From DAIOXA01 sp050949165 (GTDB lineage: Bacteria > Bacillota > Proteinivoracia > UBA4975), in assembly GCA_050949165.1 (NCBI GenBank), contig JBMNFF010000009.1, forward strand, positions 1 to 64,000: 64,000 nucleotides of DNA. Reading direction: 5' to 3'. The notes below the pieces were generated by a model. It made no database searches and was not told where the DNA came from. It worked only from the letters and a program-made list of their open reading frames with translations. The position numbers and the translations under genes were made by a program. This document shows, in pieces, positions 43,364-52,799 of this stretch. Every line of letters begins with the position of its first letter. The first letter of the stretch is position 1.

Positions 43364-44161
43364 TTATTTCACCTGCAACACTGGCCCCACCTGCTGGCGG
43401 GGCAGCACTTGGAGGTCGGCACACAGGGGCTCGCCCTCCAATTTCTGTCGGGCAAGGTATGTCAACACTGTTTCCCTGGCCACCGCCGGTGTATTGTTGA
43501 TGGCGCTGAGATGCCCCAGCATCATGCGCCTGAGTTTGCCGTTTTCGGCCAAATAAGCGGCCACCCGGGCCGCCTGCATATTTGAGAGGTGGCCTTGGCG
43601 ACCTGCAATTCGCTGTTTCAGGGGTCGGGGATAGGGACCGGTCTCCAACATGTGCGGGTCGTGATTGGCTTCCAGGACCAGGGCATGGCAGCATTCCAGC
43701 ACCTGGAGCATGGACCGGGTTATACAGCCGGTATCCGTCAACACCGCCGCCCTGTGTTTGCCGGTATCAAAGACATAGTTAACCGGTTCCCGGGCATCAT
43801 GGCAAATGGGGATCGCCGTTATTTCCAGATCTCCCAACACAAAGGTGGAGCCGGAATCCAGTAGGTTCAGCTTTTCAGAAGAGATCTTTCCCAGCTTGCC
43901 CTGGGCTGCCGCCCAAGTTCCCGCCGTCATGTACATGGGCAGGCGCCACCTGCGGCAGACCACCCCGGCCCCGACAATATGGTCATTGTGCTCGTGGGTG
44001 ATGAGAATTGCTCTGAGCCAACCGGGATCAATTCCCGTCTCCGCCAGACCTGCCCAAATTCTTTTCCCGCTCAAGCCCGCATCCAGCAGCAGAGCCTGCT
44101 TATTATGTACCACCAGGTAGGCGTTTCCGCTGCTCCCGCTGGCCAAACTTACCACCTTCAA
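43364..44161 (-). CDS. walJ: WalJ/YycJ metallo-beta-lactamase-fold exonuclease
   Basis: 265 residues. It has the metallo-beta-lactamase motif THEHNDH with further histidines in ICHDAREP and a conserved MLGHLSAINNT region. WalJ proteins are 5'-3' exonucleases tied to DNA mismatch repair and cell-division timing in Bacilli. ATG 44161 lies 37 bp after murA. In the usual yyc operon it follows yycI directly; here murA is inserted between them. Confidence 0.92.
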   Translation of the reverse strand: MKVVSLASGSSGNAYLVVHNKQALLLDAGLSGKRIWAGLAETGIDPGWLRAILITHEHNDHIVGAGVVCRRWRLPMYMTAGTWAAAQGKLGKISSEKLNLLDSGSTFVLGDLEITAIPICHDAREPVNYVFDTGKHRAAVLTDTGCITRSMLQVLECCHALVLEANHDPHMLETGPYPRPLKQRIAGRQGHLSNMQAARVAAYLAENGKLRRMMLGHLSAINNTPAVARETVLTYLARQKLEGEPLCADLQVLPRQQVGPVLQVK

Positions 44162-44198
44162 AGCCTTCCCTCCAACAAAAACGGGGCAACGCCCCGCC

Positions 44199-45452
44199 TC
44201 AAGTCAATTCTATTTCTGCGCCAAGATTCTTCAATTTGCCGACAAAATCATAATAACCCCGTTGCAGGTACTCGATGCCCTTTATCCTGGTCACCCCCCG
44301 GGCGCTGAGACCGGCGATAACCAGGGCAGAGCTGGCCCGCAAATCCGAGGACTGCACCGAAGCTCCTCTGATCTCCTCAACGCCTTCCACCACTGCCACT
44401 CGCCCCTCCACTTTGATCTGGGCGCCCATGCGCTTCAGCTCGTCCACATAGCGGAATCGGTTTTCGAAGATATTTTCTGTGATGATGCTGGTGCCCAGGC
44501 AACGTGAGAGGTATGCGCCAAAGGGCTGTTGAAGGTCGGTGGGAAATCCCGGGTAGGGCAGGGTCTTGACGTCGATGGCCCTTCCCCGCTCCGGTCCGAT
44601 GACCCTAAGCCAGTCATCCCCTTCCTCTACCACAACTCCCGTCTCCCGCAGCTTGGCGGTGACGGATTCCAGGTGGCGGGGGATGACATCCTTGATCAGG
44701 ACATCGCCGCCGGTAGCGGTAGCCGCAATCATGAACGTCCCCGCCTCTATTCGATCGGGGATTATACAGTGATCGGCTTGTCCCCTGTCTTTTGCCCCGG
44801 TAATCCGGATGGTTCCGGTGCCGGCGCCCTTGACCAGGACGCCAATTTTATTGAGAAAGTTTGCCAGGTCGATGATCTCCGGTTCCCTGGCAGCGTTTTC
44901 AATGGTGGTGGTTCCCTCTACACCGGCCGCCGCCAACATTACGTTGATTGTGGCCCCCACCGTAATCAGGTCAAAATAGACATTGCCGCTGCCCATTCCG
45001 GCGCCTTGCAAGGACACATTTCCATTATCTATTGACCAGGAGCAGCCCAAAGCCTGAAAGCCCTTGAGGTGCTGGTCTATTGGGCGGGGGCCTATCTTGC
45101 ATCCCCCGGGCAGACCTATCTTTGCCTGGCCAAACCTTCCCAGCATCGCCCCCATCAGGTAGTACGACGCCCGCAGTTGGCTGGCAAGATGCTCGGGAGG
45201 CGTTAAGTTTTGGATCCCCCTGGGATCAATCCTCACCGTGCTGGTATCCAGCCATTGAATGTCAGCCCCCAAGCAGGACAAAATTTCGCACTGTGTCCGC
45301 ACGTCGGTAAGGGGAGGAACGTTTTCCAACACACAGGGCCCCGAGGCCAGAACAGTGGCGGGGATTATTGCCACCGCTGAATTTTTGGCGCCGCTGGATC
45401 TTACTTCCCCTTGCAGGGGAACGGATTTAGCTATTTTTATAATATTTTCCAT
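44199..45452 (-). CDS. murA: UDP-N-acetylglucosamine 1-carboxyvinyltransferase
   Basis: 417 residues. It transfers enolpyruvate from PEP to UDP-GlcNAc, the first committed step of peptidoglycan synthesis. It shows the start LQGEVRSSGAKNSAVAII, the catalytic cysteine C118 in LPGGCKIGPRPID (fosfomycin target) and a final KLKNLGAEIELT. ATG 45452 follows GGGGGT; the extension to 45491 is not supported. Its place between yycI and walJ ties cell-wall synthesis to the WalRK operon. Another MurA may exist elsewhere. Confidence 0.95.
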   Translation of the reverse strand: MENIIKIAKSVPLQGEVRSSGAKNSAVAIIPATVLASGPCVLENVPPLTDVRTQCEILSCLGADIQWLDTSTVRIDPRGIQNLTPPEHLASQLRASYYLMGAMLGRFGQAKIGLPGGCKIGPRPIDQHLKGFQALGCSWSIDNGNVSLQGAGMGSGNVYFDLITVGATINVMLAAAGVEGTTTIENAAREPEIIDLANFLNKIGVLVKGAGTGTIRITGAKDRGQADHCIIPDRIEAGTFMIAATATGGDVLIKDVIPRHLESVTAKLRETGVVVEEGDDWLRVIGPERGRAIDVKTLPYPGFPTDLQQPFGAYLSRCLGTSIITENIFENRFRYVDELKRMGAQIKVEGRVAVVEGVEEIRGASVQSSDLRASSALVIAGLSARGVTRIKGIEYLQRGYYDFVGKLKNLGAEIELT

Positions 45453-45487
45453 ATTTACCCCCAGCCACTTTGTGATAATTACTGTAT

Positions 45488-46375
45488 TCAACTTTTGTTC
45501 GGGTTTTCCTGCCGAAAATTTCTGGTTCCCTCAAGGTCGCCGGTAAAAGCATTGATATAATACCTGGTCCCATCGCTGATTTCGATAACCCATGCTGGAT
45601 AAGCACGCCATTGTTGGGCTGAAACCGGTTTGCTGTACCACGAGCAATAGAGTTTGGTTATGGTGCTCCCCTGGGGGAGGGCATCGGCGATTGTCGTCAG
45701 GGCGCCGGTTGCGGGAATGGTGGCGATTTTTTCCCCACTGTATCCCACCACATCTGCCCAATAGTACTCCATCCCCAATATGCCCTCGGCATCTACGGTT
45801 ACCCAGATCCAGGAAGTCTCAATTTTGCGCCTGCGCCAGCGCTGACTGAACTCCACCAAATATGTCCCGTCCCCCATTTTCTCAATCCTGTCGGGGGTAG
45901 CGCCCTCAGGTCTGCCCACCGTCACCTGCAAAAATTCCTCGGCTTTGGCCACGGCCTCTTCGGCGGTCAAAACCCCGCCGCTGCTCTCAAGCTCCGAAGA
46001 ATAGAGCATGCTCCCATCGCTGCGCACGATTACCTCTCCTTTGGCCGATAAATACCGGCGGACCACTGGATGGGAATTGGGCGGGATAGGGACGGTAGCC
46101 ATGCCGTAACCCAGGATTCTTCTCGCCACAACTTCCCAATCCAATCCGGGGCTGCGCAGGGAGAGTATGCGCAAGGATTGCATCCTGCGGGGAATTTCTG
46201 CCGAAACCTTGATGTTTTTATACTGGAGCTCCGTCAGTTTTGTATCTATTTGCTCGGCGCTGATGTACATAGTCGAGTCGAAGAATGTGGGCACCAGCCA
46301 CAGTTGGCAGACAAAGAAGATGTCCAATAAGAGAAAGGCCAGTATAAGGACTGTTTTGGTCCGCTCCCAATCCAC
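45488..46375 (-). CDS. yycI: YycI, WalK regulatory membrane protein
   Basis: 295 residues. It starts MDWERTKTVLILAFLLLDIFF, a near-signature N-terminal anchor of YycI, followed by an extracytoplasmic beta-rich domain (VRRYLSAKGEVIVRSDGSM, YYINAFTGDLEG). In Bacillus, YycI and YycH interact with the WalK sensor and tune its activity. It starts at GTG 46375 directly after yycH. Sequence beyond the N-terminus is divergent, so the call rests on that motif and the operon. Confidence 0.85.
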   Translation of the reverse strand: MDWERTKTVLILAFLLLDIFFVCQLWLVPTFFDSTMYISAEQIDTKLTELQYKNIKVSAEIPRRMQSLRILSLRSPGLDWEVVARRILGYGMATVPIPPNSHPVVRRYLSAKGEVIVRSDGSMLYSSELESSGGVLTAEEAVAKAEEFLQVTVGRPEGATPDRIEKMGDGTYLVEFSQRWRRRKIETSWIWVTVDAEGILGMEYYWADVVGYSGEKIATIPATGALTTIADALPQGSTITKLYCSWYSKPVSAQQWRAYPAWVIEISDGTRYYINAFTGDLEGTRNFRQENPNKS

Positions 46376-46376
46376 C

Positions 46377-47672
46377 TCATTCCCCCCTTGTCTGCTCTTT
46401 TATATTGAGAATTCTCCCGTCCGCGGCCCCGACAAAAATCGCTTGTCGTTCCGACCAGACCCTCCATGCGGGGATGAGCTGTTCTCCACTCAGATAGTAG
46501 ACCAAGGCCAGGTCGGTAATTTCCAGCCTTGCTTCGGAAAAGAATTTGGCCGCTTGGGTGGAGGGACTGGACAAAAGCTGGGCCAAGGGCAGGATTTCAA
46601 CATAATCTTCAATCTGATCGGGCCGAATTGCGATGAGATTGCGGTAATATCCGCTGACGGCCAAGCCCTTCATCTCTATCGCCACGCCGGTATCGCCCAG
46701 CACCGGCAGGCCTAATCCGTAACTGGAAAACTCCAGCCGCACATTCTGCGCAGGATGGACTCCCAATTCCGTGAGCAAAGTATTGCCTAGCCAGCCGCCA
46801 TGGGCGGAGACAAACCGCAAAGAGGCTTTCACCAGGTCCTTCTGAATTGGCATCGACAGGTCTCTTTCATAACCGGCAAAAGTATATTCCACTGCCCCCG
46901 AAGGGTAGATCCGCAAAGCCTGCAACCCATCGGTATAGATTTCTGTGCCGTCGGGCTCTTTTATCAGCGAAGGAGTCAGATAGAAGGAGTGCACCAGGGC
47001 ATCGTAATCGACTTCCTCATGGCCCCAGGCGGGGACCACCATCACTTCCGGTCCTGCGATATCGTAGACGCCGACAGCGGCGGCAAAGTTATCCCCGGGC
47101 TGCAGGGCATTCCATTTATAGCCGAAGGTATCGCGGGGATTGGTCACCGCCAACTCCAGGACCTCACGCGGCAGGGAAACCGACAGCAACCACGTTTCCT
47201 CGGTGGAAGAGTTGATAAAATGTACCGGCCCCGCTTCCAGGGGAATAAATATACTGTCGATGGCAGCGAAGGGGAAATCCGTTTCATAGATCATCTTTAA
47301 CCAGCTGGCCAGCATTTCCCGGGAAATTTGGTAATCGTAGCGAAAGAGTATCCCAGGGGGAAATCCCGCCCTGTTGTATTCGCCCGGGGACCACTCGCCT
47401 CCGCCGGACTCGTACTGGAGGAGGGCCAGGATGGTGGTAAGGTCATCGTACATACCGGAAAATGTCTCTACCAGGAGGACTTCTTCCTGGGCATCGATTA
47501 TATAAATCCTTCCCGGAAGACTTGCCTCAAAAAGGGCGGGCTCCGGCCCAAACCAGACGTTGCCTCCCGGGCCCGGGGGGCCGAAGACGGGCTGACCGGA
47601 CATCAACAATGTGGCCAGGTAGCCGCTGATAATGACCAGGGCGATCAGCAAACCTGTTTTAAATCTGGCCAT
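46377..47672 (-). CDS. yycH: YycH, WalK regulatory membrane protein
   Basis: 431 residues with one N-terminal membrane helix (TGLLIALVIISGYLATLLMS) and a large external domain that ends KILNIKEQT-like. YycH proteins partner YycI at the membrane to modulate WalK. ATG 47672 (MARFKTG) has GGGGGAG upstream; it overlaps the walK 3' end by 14 bp. The identification relies on gene order walR-walK-yycH-yycI and topology more than on sequence motifs. Confidence 0.8.
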   Translation of the reverse strand: MARFKTGLLIALVIISGYLATLLMSGQPVFGPPGPGGNVWFGPEPALFEASLPGRIYIIDAQEEVLLVETFSGMYDDLTTILALLQYESGGGEWSPGEYNRAGFPPGILFRYDYQISREMLASWLKMIYETDFPFAAIDSIFIPLEAGPVHFINSSTEETWLLSVSLPREVLELAVTNPRDTFGYKWNALQPGDNFAAAVGVYDIAGPEVMVVPAWGHEEVDYDALVHSFYLTPSLIKEPDGTEIYTDGLQALRIYPSGAVEYTFAGYERDLSMPIQKDLVKASLRFVSAHGGWLGNTLLTELGVHPAQNVRLEFSSYGLGLPVLGDTGVAIEMKGLAVSGYYRNLIAIRPDQIEDYVEILPLAQLLSSPSTQAAKFFSEARLEITDLALVYYLSGEQLIPAWRVWSERQAIFVGAADGRILNIKEQTRGE

Positions 47673-49425
47673 CGGCGCTCCCCCTTTCTGTGCCATAGGG
47701 ATTTGCACCCGGAGCAATGGGCAGGGGAATAATAACTTCGGTGCCATGCCCCTCCCGGCTGCTTATATTGACTGTGCCTCCGTGGGCTTCAGCAATCTGC
47801 TTGGCAATGGACAGCCCCAAGCCCGTCCCGCCCGCCTTGCGGCTCCGGGCCTTGTCTACGCGGTAGAAGCGTTCAAATATCCTGCCGAGGGCGTCGGCGG
47901 GGATGCCTATCCCGGTATCGCGGATGCTTACCTCCACGCATTTATTTCTGCTGTAAACTGAAATGCGAATTCCTCCGGTGTTGGTATAGCTTATGGCGTT
48001 GTTTACGATGTTCAGAAAGAGCCTGTAGAGCATGTCCTTGTCCCCCAAGACCGGGGGAAGGTGCCGGGCAATTTTGGTCTGCAGGGTGAGGCCTTTGTTG
48101 GCGGCCTGAACCTCGACGCCTTTGACCAGGTCTGCAATGATGTCGCCAATCGAGACCAGTTTGAACTCCCGGGATCTGTTTTCGTTCCTGGAGAGGATTA
48201 GCAGGTCCTCGACCATGCGGACCATCCTCTCCGTTTCGGAATTGATCACCTGCAAAAAGCGGTCCCGGATTTCTATATCTTCATCCGGGTTTTCCAACAG
48301 GGCTTCCAAGTATGTCTTTATCGTCGTCAAGGGAGTGCGCAACTCGTGGGAGACATTGGCCACAAACTCCTGGCGCATTTGATCCAGGCGGTACTGTTCG
48401 GTAATGTCGCTGAGGACGACGATGGTCCCTTGCTTTTTCCCTGCCTGCAAAATGGGCAAACGCTGCTGGTGCAGGACCAGGCCGAAGTCCCCTCCCAGGT
48501 AGATAATCCCCTTATCGCTTTCCAACTCGGGAAAGTCTGCGATGCTGCCCTGGGCCATCATGGTCTGCCTGTTCTTGCCGAACCAATTACAGGCGGTGGA
48601 ATTAATATGCATGACCTTGCCTCTGTGGTCAAAGACTATGAGGCCATCGCTGAGATTGGTGAGGATTCCCTCGACCTTATCCTTTTCGCGAACCAATTCG
48701 TCCCAACTGTGCTGCAACTGCGCGGCCAGGTCATTGAAAGTCTCCGCCAAATGCCCGATTTCATCCCGTGAATGAATGTCTATGGTCTGGCGAAAGTCCC
48801 CGGATTTCATGGCCGCCGCTTGTCTGGTTATCTTTTTCAGGGGCCGGGTAATTGCGCTGGACAAGCTGAGTCCCAACAGCGCCGACAGGACCAGGGTGAG
48901 GGCGGCGCCGGTCACCAAGATTGTCCGCAATTGGTTGAGGGATGCATCAATTTGGCGCAGGGAAGTTGATGCGTAGACAACTCCAGCCAATCCCCCAGAA
49001 GTGTGGATTGGCTGGGCGTAATAGTAGACCCTATGTCCGGAATCGGGTTCATAGCGCACCGAATCGGCTGCCACCCCCTGCATGGCCGAGACCACTTCCT
49101 GCTGGACGATTCGCTTGCCTTCCATGTGTTCCAAACCCGGGGATGTGGCCATTACCACCCCGTATTTATCCAGGAGAAACATGTCCCGCCCAATCAAATT
49201 GCTGAACTCCCAAATCAGCTGCCGCAGACCCTCTGCATCGGGAAGGGGCGAATAATAGCGCTCAGAAAGGGAGGCCAGGAGCTGAACCTGACTGTGAAGC
49301 CCTTCTTTCATATCGCCCATAAAATATTTCTCGGTGGAGGAGAGCATGTACACGCCAAAGAGCTCCAGGGCAAAGACCAGGAGAAGAATATAGACCAAGA
49401 CTAATTTCCACTGGATGCTCTTCAA
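47659..49425 (-). CDS. walK: WalK sensor histidine kinase
   Basis: 588 residues: TM1 (LVLVYILLLVFALELFG), an external sensor domain (residues ~30-165), TM2 (ILVTGAALTLVLSALLGL), HAMP (~185-240), PAS (~255-345), a dimerisation domain with H360 in FVANVSHELRTPLT, and an ATPase domain with DTGIGIP and GTGLGLSIAK. It controls cell-wall metabolism with WalR. The start is TTG 49425 behind AAGGGGTG. This is the full multi-domain WalK layout, so it is not one of the truncated lactic-acid-bacteria forms. Confidence 0.95.
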   Translation of the reverse strand: MKSIQWKLVLVYILLLVFALELFGVYMLSSTEKYFMGDMKEGLHSQVQLLASLSERYYSPLPDAEGLRQLIWEFSNLIGRDMFLLDKYGVVMATSPGLEHMEGKRIVQQEVVSAMQGVAADSVRYEPDSGHRVYYYAQPIHTSGGLAGVVYASTSLRQIDASLNQLRTILVTGAALTLVLSALLGLSLSSAITRPLKKITRQAAAMKSGDFRQTIDIHSRDEIGHLAETFNDLAAQLQHSWDELVREKDKVEGILTNLSDGLIVFDHRGKVMHINSTACNWFGKNRQTMMAQGSIADFPELESDKGIIYLGGDFGLVLHQQRLPILQAGKKQGTIVVLSDITEQYRLDQMRQEFVANVSHELRTPLTTIKTYLEALLENPDEDIEIRDRFLQVINSETERMVRMVEDLLILSRNENRSREFKLVSIGDIIADLVKGVEVQAANKGLTLQTKIARHLPPVLGDKDMLYRLFLNIVNNAISYTNTGGIRISVYSRNKCVEVSIRDTGIGIPADALGRIFERFYRVDKARSRKAGGTGLGLSIAKQIAEAHGGTVNISSREGHGTEVIIPLPIAPGANPYGTERGSADGQI

Positions 49426-49431
49426 GCCCCC

Positions 49432-50130
49432 TCACCCCTTAAAGTAGTAGCCCAATCCCCTCCGGCTCAGAATAAACTGCGGGTTGCTGGGATTCTCTTC
49501 TATCTTAACCCGCAGGCGGCGAATGGTGACGTCCACCGTGCGCACATCACCAAAGTAATCGTATCCCCATACCTTTTTCAAAAGGTCCTCCCGGGTAAAG
49601 ATTTTGCCGGGGTTGCTGGAGAGAAAATCCAGCAGTTCAAACTCCCTCTGGGTCAGATCCACCACCTTGTCGGCGCGCTTTACAGAAAAGAAATCCCTGT
49701 CGATCTCCAAGGGAGGTTTATTGTCCGAGTCGGCGGTTTGGGATTTTTCCCTGTCTTCGTGCTTGCTCCTGCGCAATTGCGCCTTGATTCTGGCCAGCAG
49801 CTCTCTGGTGCTGAAGGGTTTTGTTACGTAGTCATCTGCCCCCAGCTCCAGCCCCAACACTTTATCTATTTCGGCGTCTTTTGCCGTCACCATGATTATC
49901 GGGCAGGTCAGATGTTGACGCACTTGACGGCAGACGTTGAGACCATCAATTCCCGGCAGCATGATATCCAGCAGAATCAAATCCGGCTTAAACTCCAGGG
50001 CTGCATCCACCGCTTCATCCCCCGTGTAAACAGCTTTAACATCATAACCTTCCTTGACCAAATTGTACTCCAGGATGTCGGCAATGGGCTTCTCATCTTC
50101 TACCACCAGGATCTTAGGAGCACTAACCAT
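49432..50130 (-). CDS. walR: WalR response regulator
   Basis: This 232-residue OmpR-family regulator has an N-terminal receiver (ILVVEDEKPI, phosphoacceptor in LILLDIMLPG, VTAK, YVTKPF) and a C-terminal winged helix (VDLTQREFELLDFLSSNPGK, VDVTIRRLRVKIEENPSNP). It regulates autolysins and wall enzymes, often essential. ATG 50130 is preferred over 50136 for its spacing from AAGGGGG. walK starts 6 bp later, so the two are coupled. Confidence 0.96.
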   Translation of the reverse strand: MVSAPKILVVEDEKPIADILEYNLVKEGYDVKAVYTGDEAVDAALEFKPDLILLDIMLPGIDGLNVCRQVRQHLTCPIIMVTAKDAEIDKVLGLELGADDYVTKPFSTRELLARIKAQLRRSKHEDREKSQTADSDNKPPLEIDRDFFSVKRADKVVDLTQREFELLDFLSSNPGKIFTREDLLKKVWGYDYFGDVRTVDVTIRRLRVKIEENPSNPQFILSRRGLGYYFKG

Positions 50131-50151
50131 GTTCATCCCCCTTCTTCATTT

Positions 50152-50928
50152 TTATTCTCTTCCCGGGAAGCTTTCGGACAAAGCCTCCAGCCCCATGCCG
50201 GCATGGCGCAACAAGGCTTGGGGCAAAGTCATACCCCGGCCCAAATCCCCGAGGATTGCCGAAATAGCTTGTCCACCTGCCGACGTCTCCAGCACCCTGA
50301 CAAGCTCCAGGGCCTGATTATAGGCCGAAACCTGATCCGGCAGGCCATAAAAGTCCCCGGACAACTCGCTGATACTATATTTATAATAGTCATTATGCTC
50401 TTTTCCGTCAAACCAAAGGCTGTCACTCAACCGCTCCTCCAGCATCTGTGCCAGCCCCTCGCTGAGCCAGGTAGGGCAGTTGCCCCGGGTAAGGCCATGG
50501 ACATAGTGATGCCCCAATTCGTGAATCAGCGTCCCCTTTAAGTCCCCTGTCCCTGCGCGAATTCCCAGCAGGATTACGCCATTCTGGTAAACCCCAGCGC
50601 TGTTCAGACTATAGCCTCCGCCCACATAATTATTCAGGACTTCGGCTTCCATGACGATGACAAGGGGCGGCGGCAGGGAAGCGCCAAAATACTCTCCCAG
50701 CTTTTCAAAACTCTCCATTGCCGCCATGACCTGCGCCGCTGCCGGCGAATCCGCCAGGGCAGGAGCAACCCGTATCTCATAGTCCGAGTCGGTAAGCACC
50801 CTGTAATTTCGCGTCTCCACCTTCCAATAAGCGGGGACCGCCAGACCGCCAGCCCAATATATCCCCCTTTGCCAGGGAAACACCAGCATCAACAGCAAAA
50901 TGGCCGGGTAAAGCCTGCGCACCGGCAT
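50152..50928 (-). CDS. Secreted gluzincin-type metallopeptidase (peptidase MA-like)
   Basis: 258 residues. A short hydrophobic N-terminus (AILLLMLVFPW) suggests export. The zinc motif HELGHHYVHGL with a downstream glutamate in WLSEGLAQMLEE fits the gluzincin fold of the MA-like families. The substrate is unknown. The ATG at 50928 and a GTG at 50922 are both possible. It lies 21 bp upstream of walR and likely shares its transcript, which suggests an envelope or wall role linked to the WalRK regulon. Confidence 0.75.
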   Translation of the reverse strand: MPVRRLYPAILLLMLVFPWQRGIYWAGGLAVPAYWKVETRNYRVLTDSDYEIRVAPALADSPAAAQVMAAMESFEKLGEYFGASLPPPLVIVMEAEVLNNYVGGGYSLNSAGVYQNGVILLGIRAGTGDLKGTLIHELGHHYVHGLTRGNCPTWLSEGLAQMLEERLSDSLWFDGKEHNDYYKYSISELSGDFYGLPDQVSAYNQALELVRVLETSAGGQAISAILGDLGRGMTLPQALLRHAGMGLEALSESFPGRE

Positions 50929-50975
50929 CCCCTCCCAAGTTTACATAATCCTATTATAGCATGTCTCAACTGAAA

Positions 50976-50998
50976 AATCCCGCGCATCGCGCGGGATT
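50976..50998 (-). terminator. Terminator after the M23/LysM/G5 peptidase gene
   Basis: Arms AATCCCGCGC and GCGCGGGATT with a three-base loop and TTTTTC following on the minus strand. The stem overlaps the stop codon at 50997, so the walR block starts a new transcript. Confidence 0.75.
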
Positions 50999-52346
50999 AT
51001 GGTTTAAAGAACTGCAGGGGATCGACGGGGGTCCCATGCCGCCGTACCTCAAAATGGAGGTGGGGGCCGGTACTGAAGCCGGTGCTGCCTACCCGGCCGA
51101 TGAGGTCCCCCTTGGAGACCCGTTGTCCCTCCCGAACCAACAGGGTGTCTGCATGGGCGTAGAGAGTGGAGTAGCCGTTGTTGTGCTCGATGACGACGTA
51201 GTTTCCATAGGAACTGTTGTAGGCGGCAGCGGTTACAGTTCCAGAGGCCGCAGCGTAAATAGCGGTCCCCCGGGCCGCCCCGATGTCCACAGCCCGATGT
51301 CTCTCGTTCCGCCAATATTGGAAGGCGCCAAAGCGGTCGGTTATTTTACCGGAGTTCAGGGGCCAACGGAACATTCCCGTGGCCTGACTGGGCCAGCGGG
51401 AAGTCCCCCGTTGGACAATCCTGGTCACCGGCTGAGATATGACCTTAGAGTCAATGGCCTTGCGCTTTACTTCCTCACCATTGAGAAATTCTACCTCGTA
51501 GGTGACCTCCCGCTTGCCCTTGCTGCCGCTTTGGACGGTCTTGGACTGATAGTACCAGAGGTTGGAGCTGTTCTGGTAAGTAGTCGAGAAGGAAATAGAC
51601 TCCTGGGCGAAAACGTGCTCTATGGTGCGCACCGATATCTTGGGTTCGGCTTTGACTAAATTGAGAACTTGTCCAGTGTAGAGGATGCTGCTCTCAGCCA
51701 GAGAGGGGTTTGCTTCCCTCAGTTCTGCCTGACTGATATTGGCCGAACGGGCAATGGACCAGATGCTGTCCCCCCTGGTAACGGTGTAGGTTTCTATCTT
51801 TTCCCGGCCTTGAACGATTAAAGCTACGGCCGAATCCACATCTATGATATCCTCGGGGAGGACTTCCCGGGAACATATCTCCACATCGTCGACGATTTCG
51901 GTGGCTACCAACTTTCGGTTGGAGGATTCGCTGACATAATGTCCGGCCACCCTATCGAGAACGGCCTGGGCGTCCTGCTCAGCGGCAGTCCAGGCCAGGC
52001 ATTCGTCATCGACAAAAATGCCCCAGCCAATGGTGATATACGATATATTGGCCTCCAGTATCGCTTTGACTGTTTCACAATCGGCCTCAGGCTGCCACTG
52101 GAATTCTCTCCGGGCTGAGACGTCCTCGGCGAAAGTCAGGCTCAAGCCGACCCGGGCCTCTTCCCGGGTCAACATATCAGACAAAATTCCCGTGTACTCC
52201 TCCATCTCGGAGACGGTGCCGATGAACTCGCCGTCCAGGTAAACGTGATACACAAAGCCTGGCTTAACCAAGAGATATGCAGCAGAGGCAGCCGCAAGTG
52301 CGATGAACAGCAACAGACTGGTCAAAATGTATATTTTTTTCTTCAT
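50997..52346 (-). CDS. Membrane-anchored M23 peptidase with LysM and G5 domains
   Basis: 449 residues: an N-terminal helix (IYILTSLLLFIALAAASAAYL, in part), a YabE-like N-terminal region, LysM (YTVTRGDSIWSIARSANIS), a G5 domain (EHVFAQESISFSTTYQNSS, SGSKGKREVTYEVEFLNGE) and a C-terminal M23 domain with HRAVDIGAARG, TLYAHADTLL and GPHLHFEV, so the zinc ligands are intact. It probably hydrolyses peptidoglycan peptides at the cell surface. ATG 52346 follows GAGGAGAGG. It is one of three M23 proteins in the window. Confidence 0.9.
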   Translation of the reverse strand: MKKKIYILTSLLLFIALAAASAAYLLVKPGFVYHVYLDGEFIGTVSEMEEYTGILSDMLTREEARVGLSLTFAEDVSARREFQWQPEADCETVKAILEANISYITIGWGIFVDDECLAWTAAEQDAQAVLDRVAGHYVSESSNRKLVATEIVDDVEICSREVLPEDIIDVDSAVALIVQGREKIETYTVTRGDSIWSIARSANISQAELREANPSLAESSILYTGQVLNLVKAEPKISVRTIEHVFAQESISFSTTYQNSSNLWYYQSKTVQSGSKGKREVTYEVEFLNGEEVKRKAIDSKVISQPVTRIVQRGTSRWPSQATGMFRWPLNSGKITDRFGAFQYWRNERHRAVDIGAARGTAIYAAASGTVTAAAYNSSYGNYVVIEHNNGYSTLYAHADTLLVREGQRVSKGDLIGRVGSTGFSTGPHLHFEVRRHGTPVDPLQFFKP

Positions 52347-52436
52347 AGGCCTCTCCTCTCGCCCTATCTGCCTTTTTACGCTACCTTTTGTATTCGTTAG
52401 GAACGAAAAAAATCCTCTTGGAAATTAGTGAGATTG

Positions 52437-52455
52437 AAAAAAACCCCTTGCGGGG
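52437..52455 (-). terminator. Terminator of the tRNA cluster
   Basis: CCCC-GCAA-GGGG hairpin with a seven-base T run on the minus strand, just after tRNA-Thr. Confidence 0.7.
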
Positions 52456-52463
52456 AAAAAGAA

Positions 52464-52539
52464 TGGAGCCGGCGATGGGACTTGAACCCGCAACCTGCTG
52501 ATTACGATTCAGCTGCTCTGCCAATTGAGCTACGCCGGC
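52464..52539 (-). tRNA. tRNA-Thr(CGT)
   Basis: 76-nt cloverleaf. The anticodon loop ATCGTAA is flanked by the GCTGA/TCAGC stem, T-loop GGTTCAAGTCC, acceptor GCCGGCG/-GCCGGCT with encoded CCA. It is the last of five tRNAs. Confidence 0.95.
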
Positions 52540-52552
52540 ATATATTCAAAAG

Positions 52553-52628
52553 TGGTGCCGCAGGGCAGAATCGAACTGCCGACACGTGGATTTTCAGTCC
52601 ACTGCTCTACCGACTGAGCTACCGCGGC
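52553..52628 (-). tRNA. tRNA-Phe(GAA)
   Basis: 76-nt cloverleaf. Anticodon loop CTGAAAA in stem GTGGA/TCCAC, T-loop AGTTCGATTCT, encoded CCA. Confidence 0.95.
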
Positions 52629-52631
52629 ATG

Positions 52632-52708
52632 TGGCGGAGCTGACGGGAGTCGAACCCGCGATCTCCTGCGTGACAGGCAGGCATGTTAGGCCACTACACC
52701 ACAGCTCC
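52632..52708 (-). tRNA. tRNA-Asp(GTC)
   Basis: 77-nt cloverleaf. Anticodon loop CTGTCAC in stem CCTGC/GCAGG, acceptor GGAGCTG/CAGCTCC, G discriminator, encoded CCA. Confidence 0.95.
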
Positions 52709-52717
52709 AAAAAAAAA

Positions 52718-52794
52718 TGGTGACCCCTAGGGGATTCGAACCCCTGAATGCCAGCGTGAAAGGCTGGTGAGTTAAGCCGCTTCTCCAAGGGGCC
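52718..52794 (-). tRNA. tRNA-Glu(TTC)
   Basis: 77-nt cloverleaf. Anticodon loop CTTTCAC in stem CCAGC/GCTGG, T-loop GGTTCGAATCC, encoded CCA; one G-U pair at the second acceptor position. Confidence 0.95.
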
Positions 52795-52799
52795 ACGGA

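Noticed and set aside
44199..45452. murA as a duplicated or decayed copy because it interrupts yycI-walJ
   Set aside because: The frame is full length with the catalytic cysteine and lysine regions intact; there is no sign of decay.
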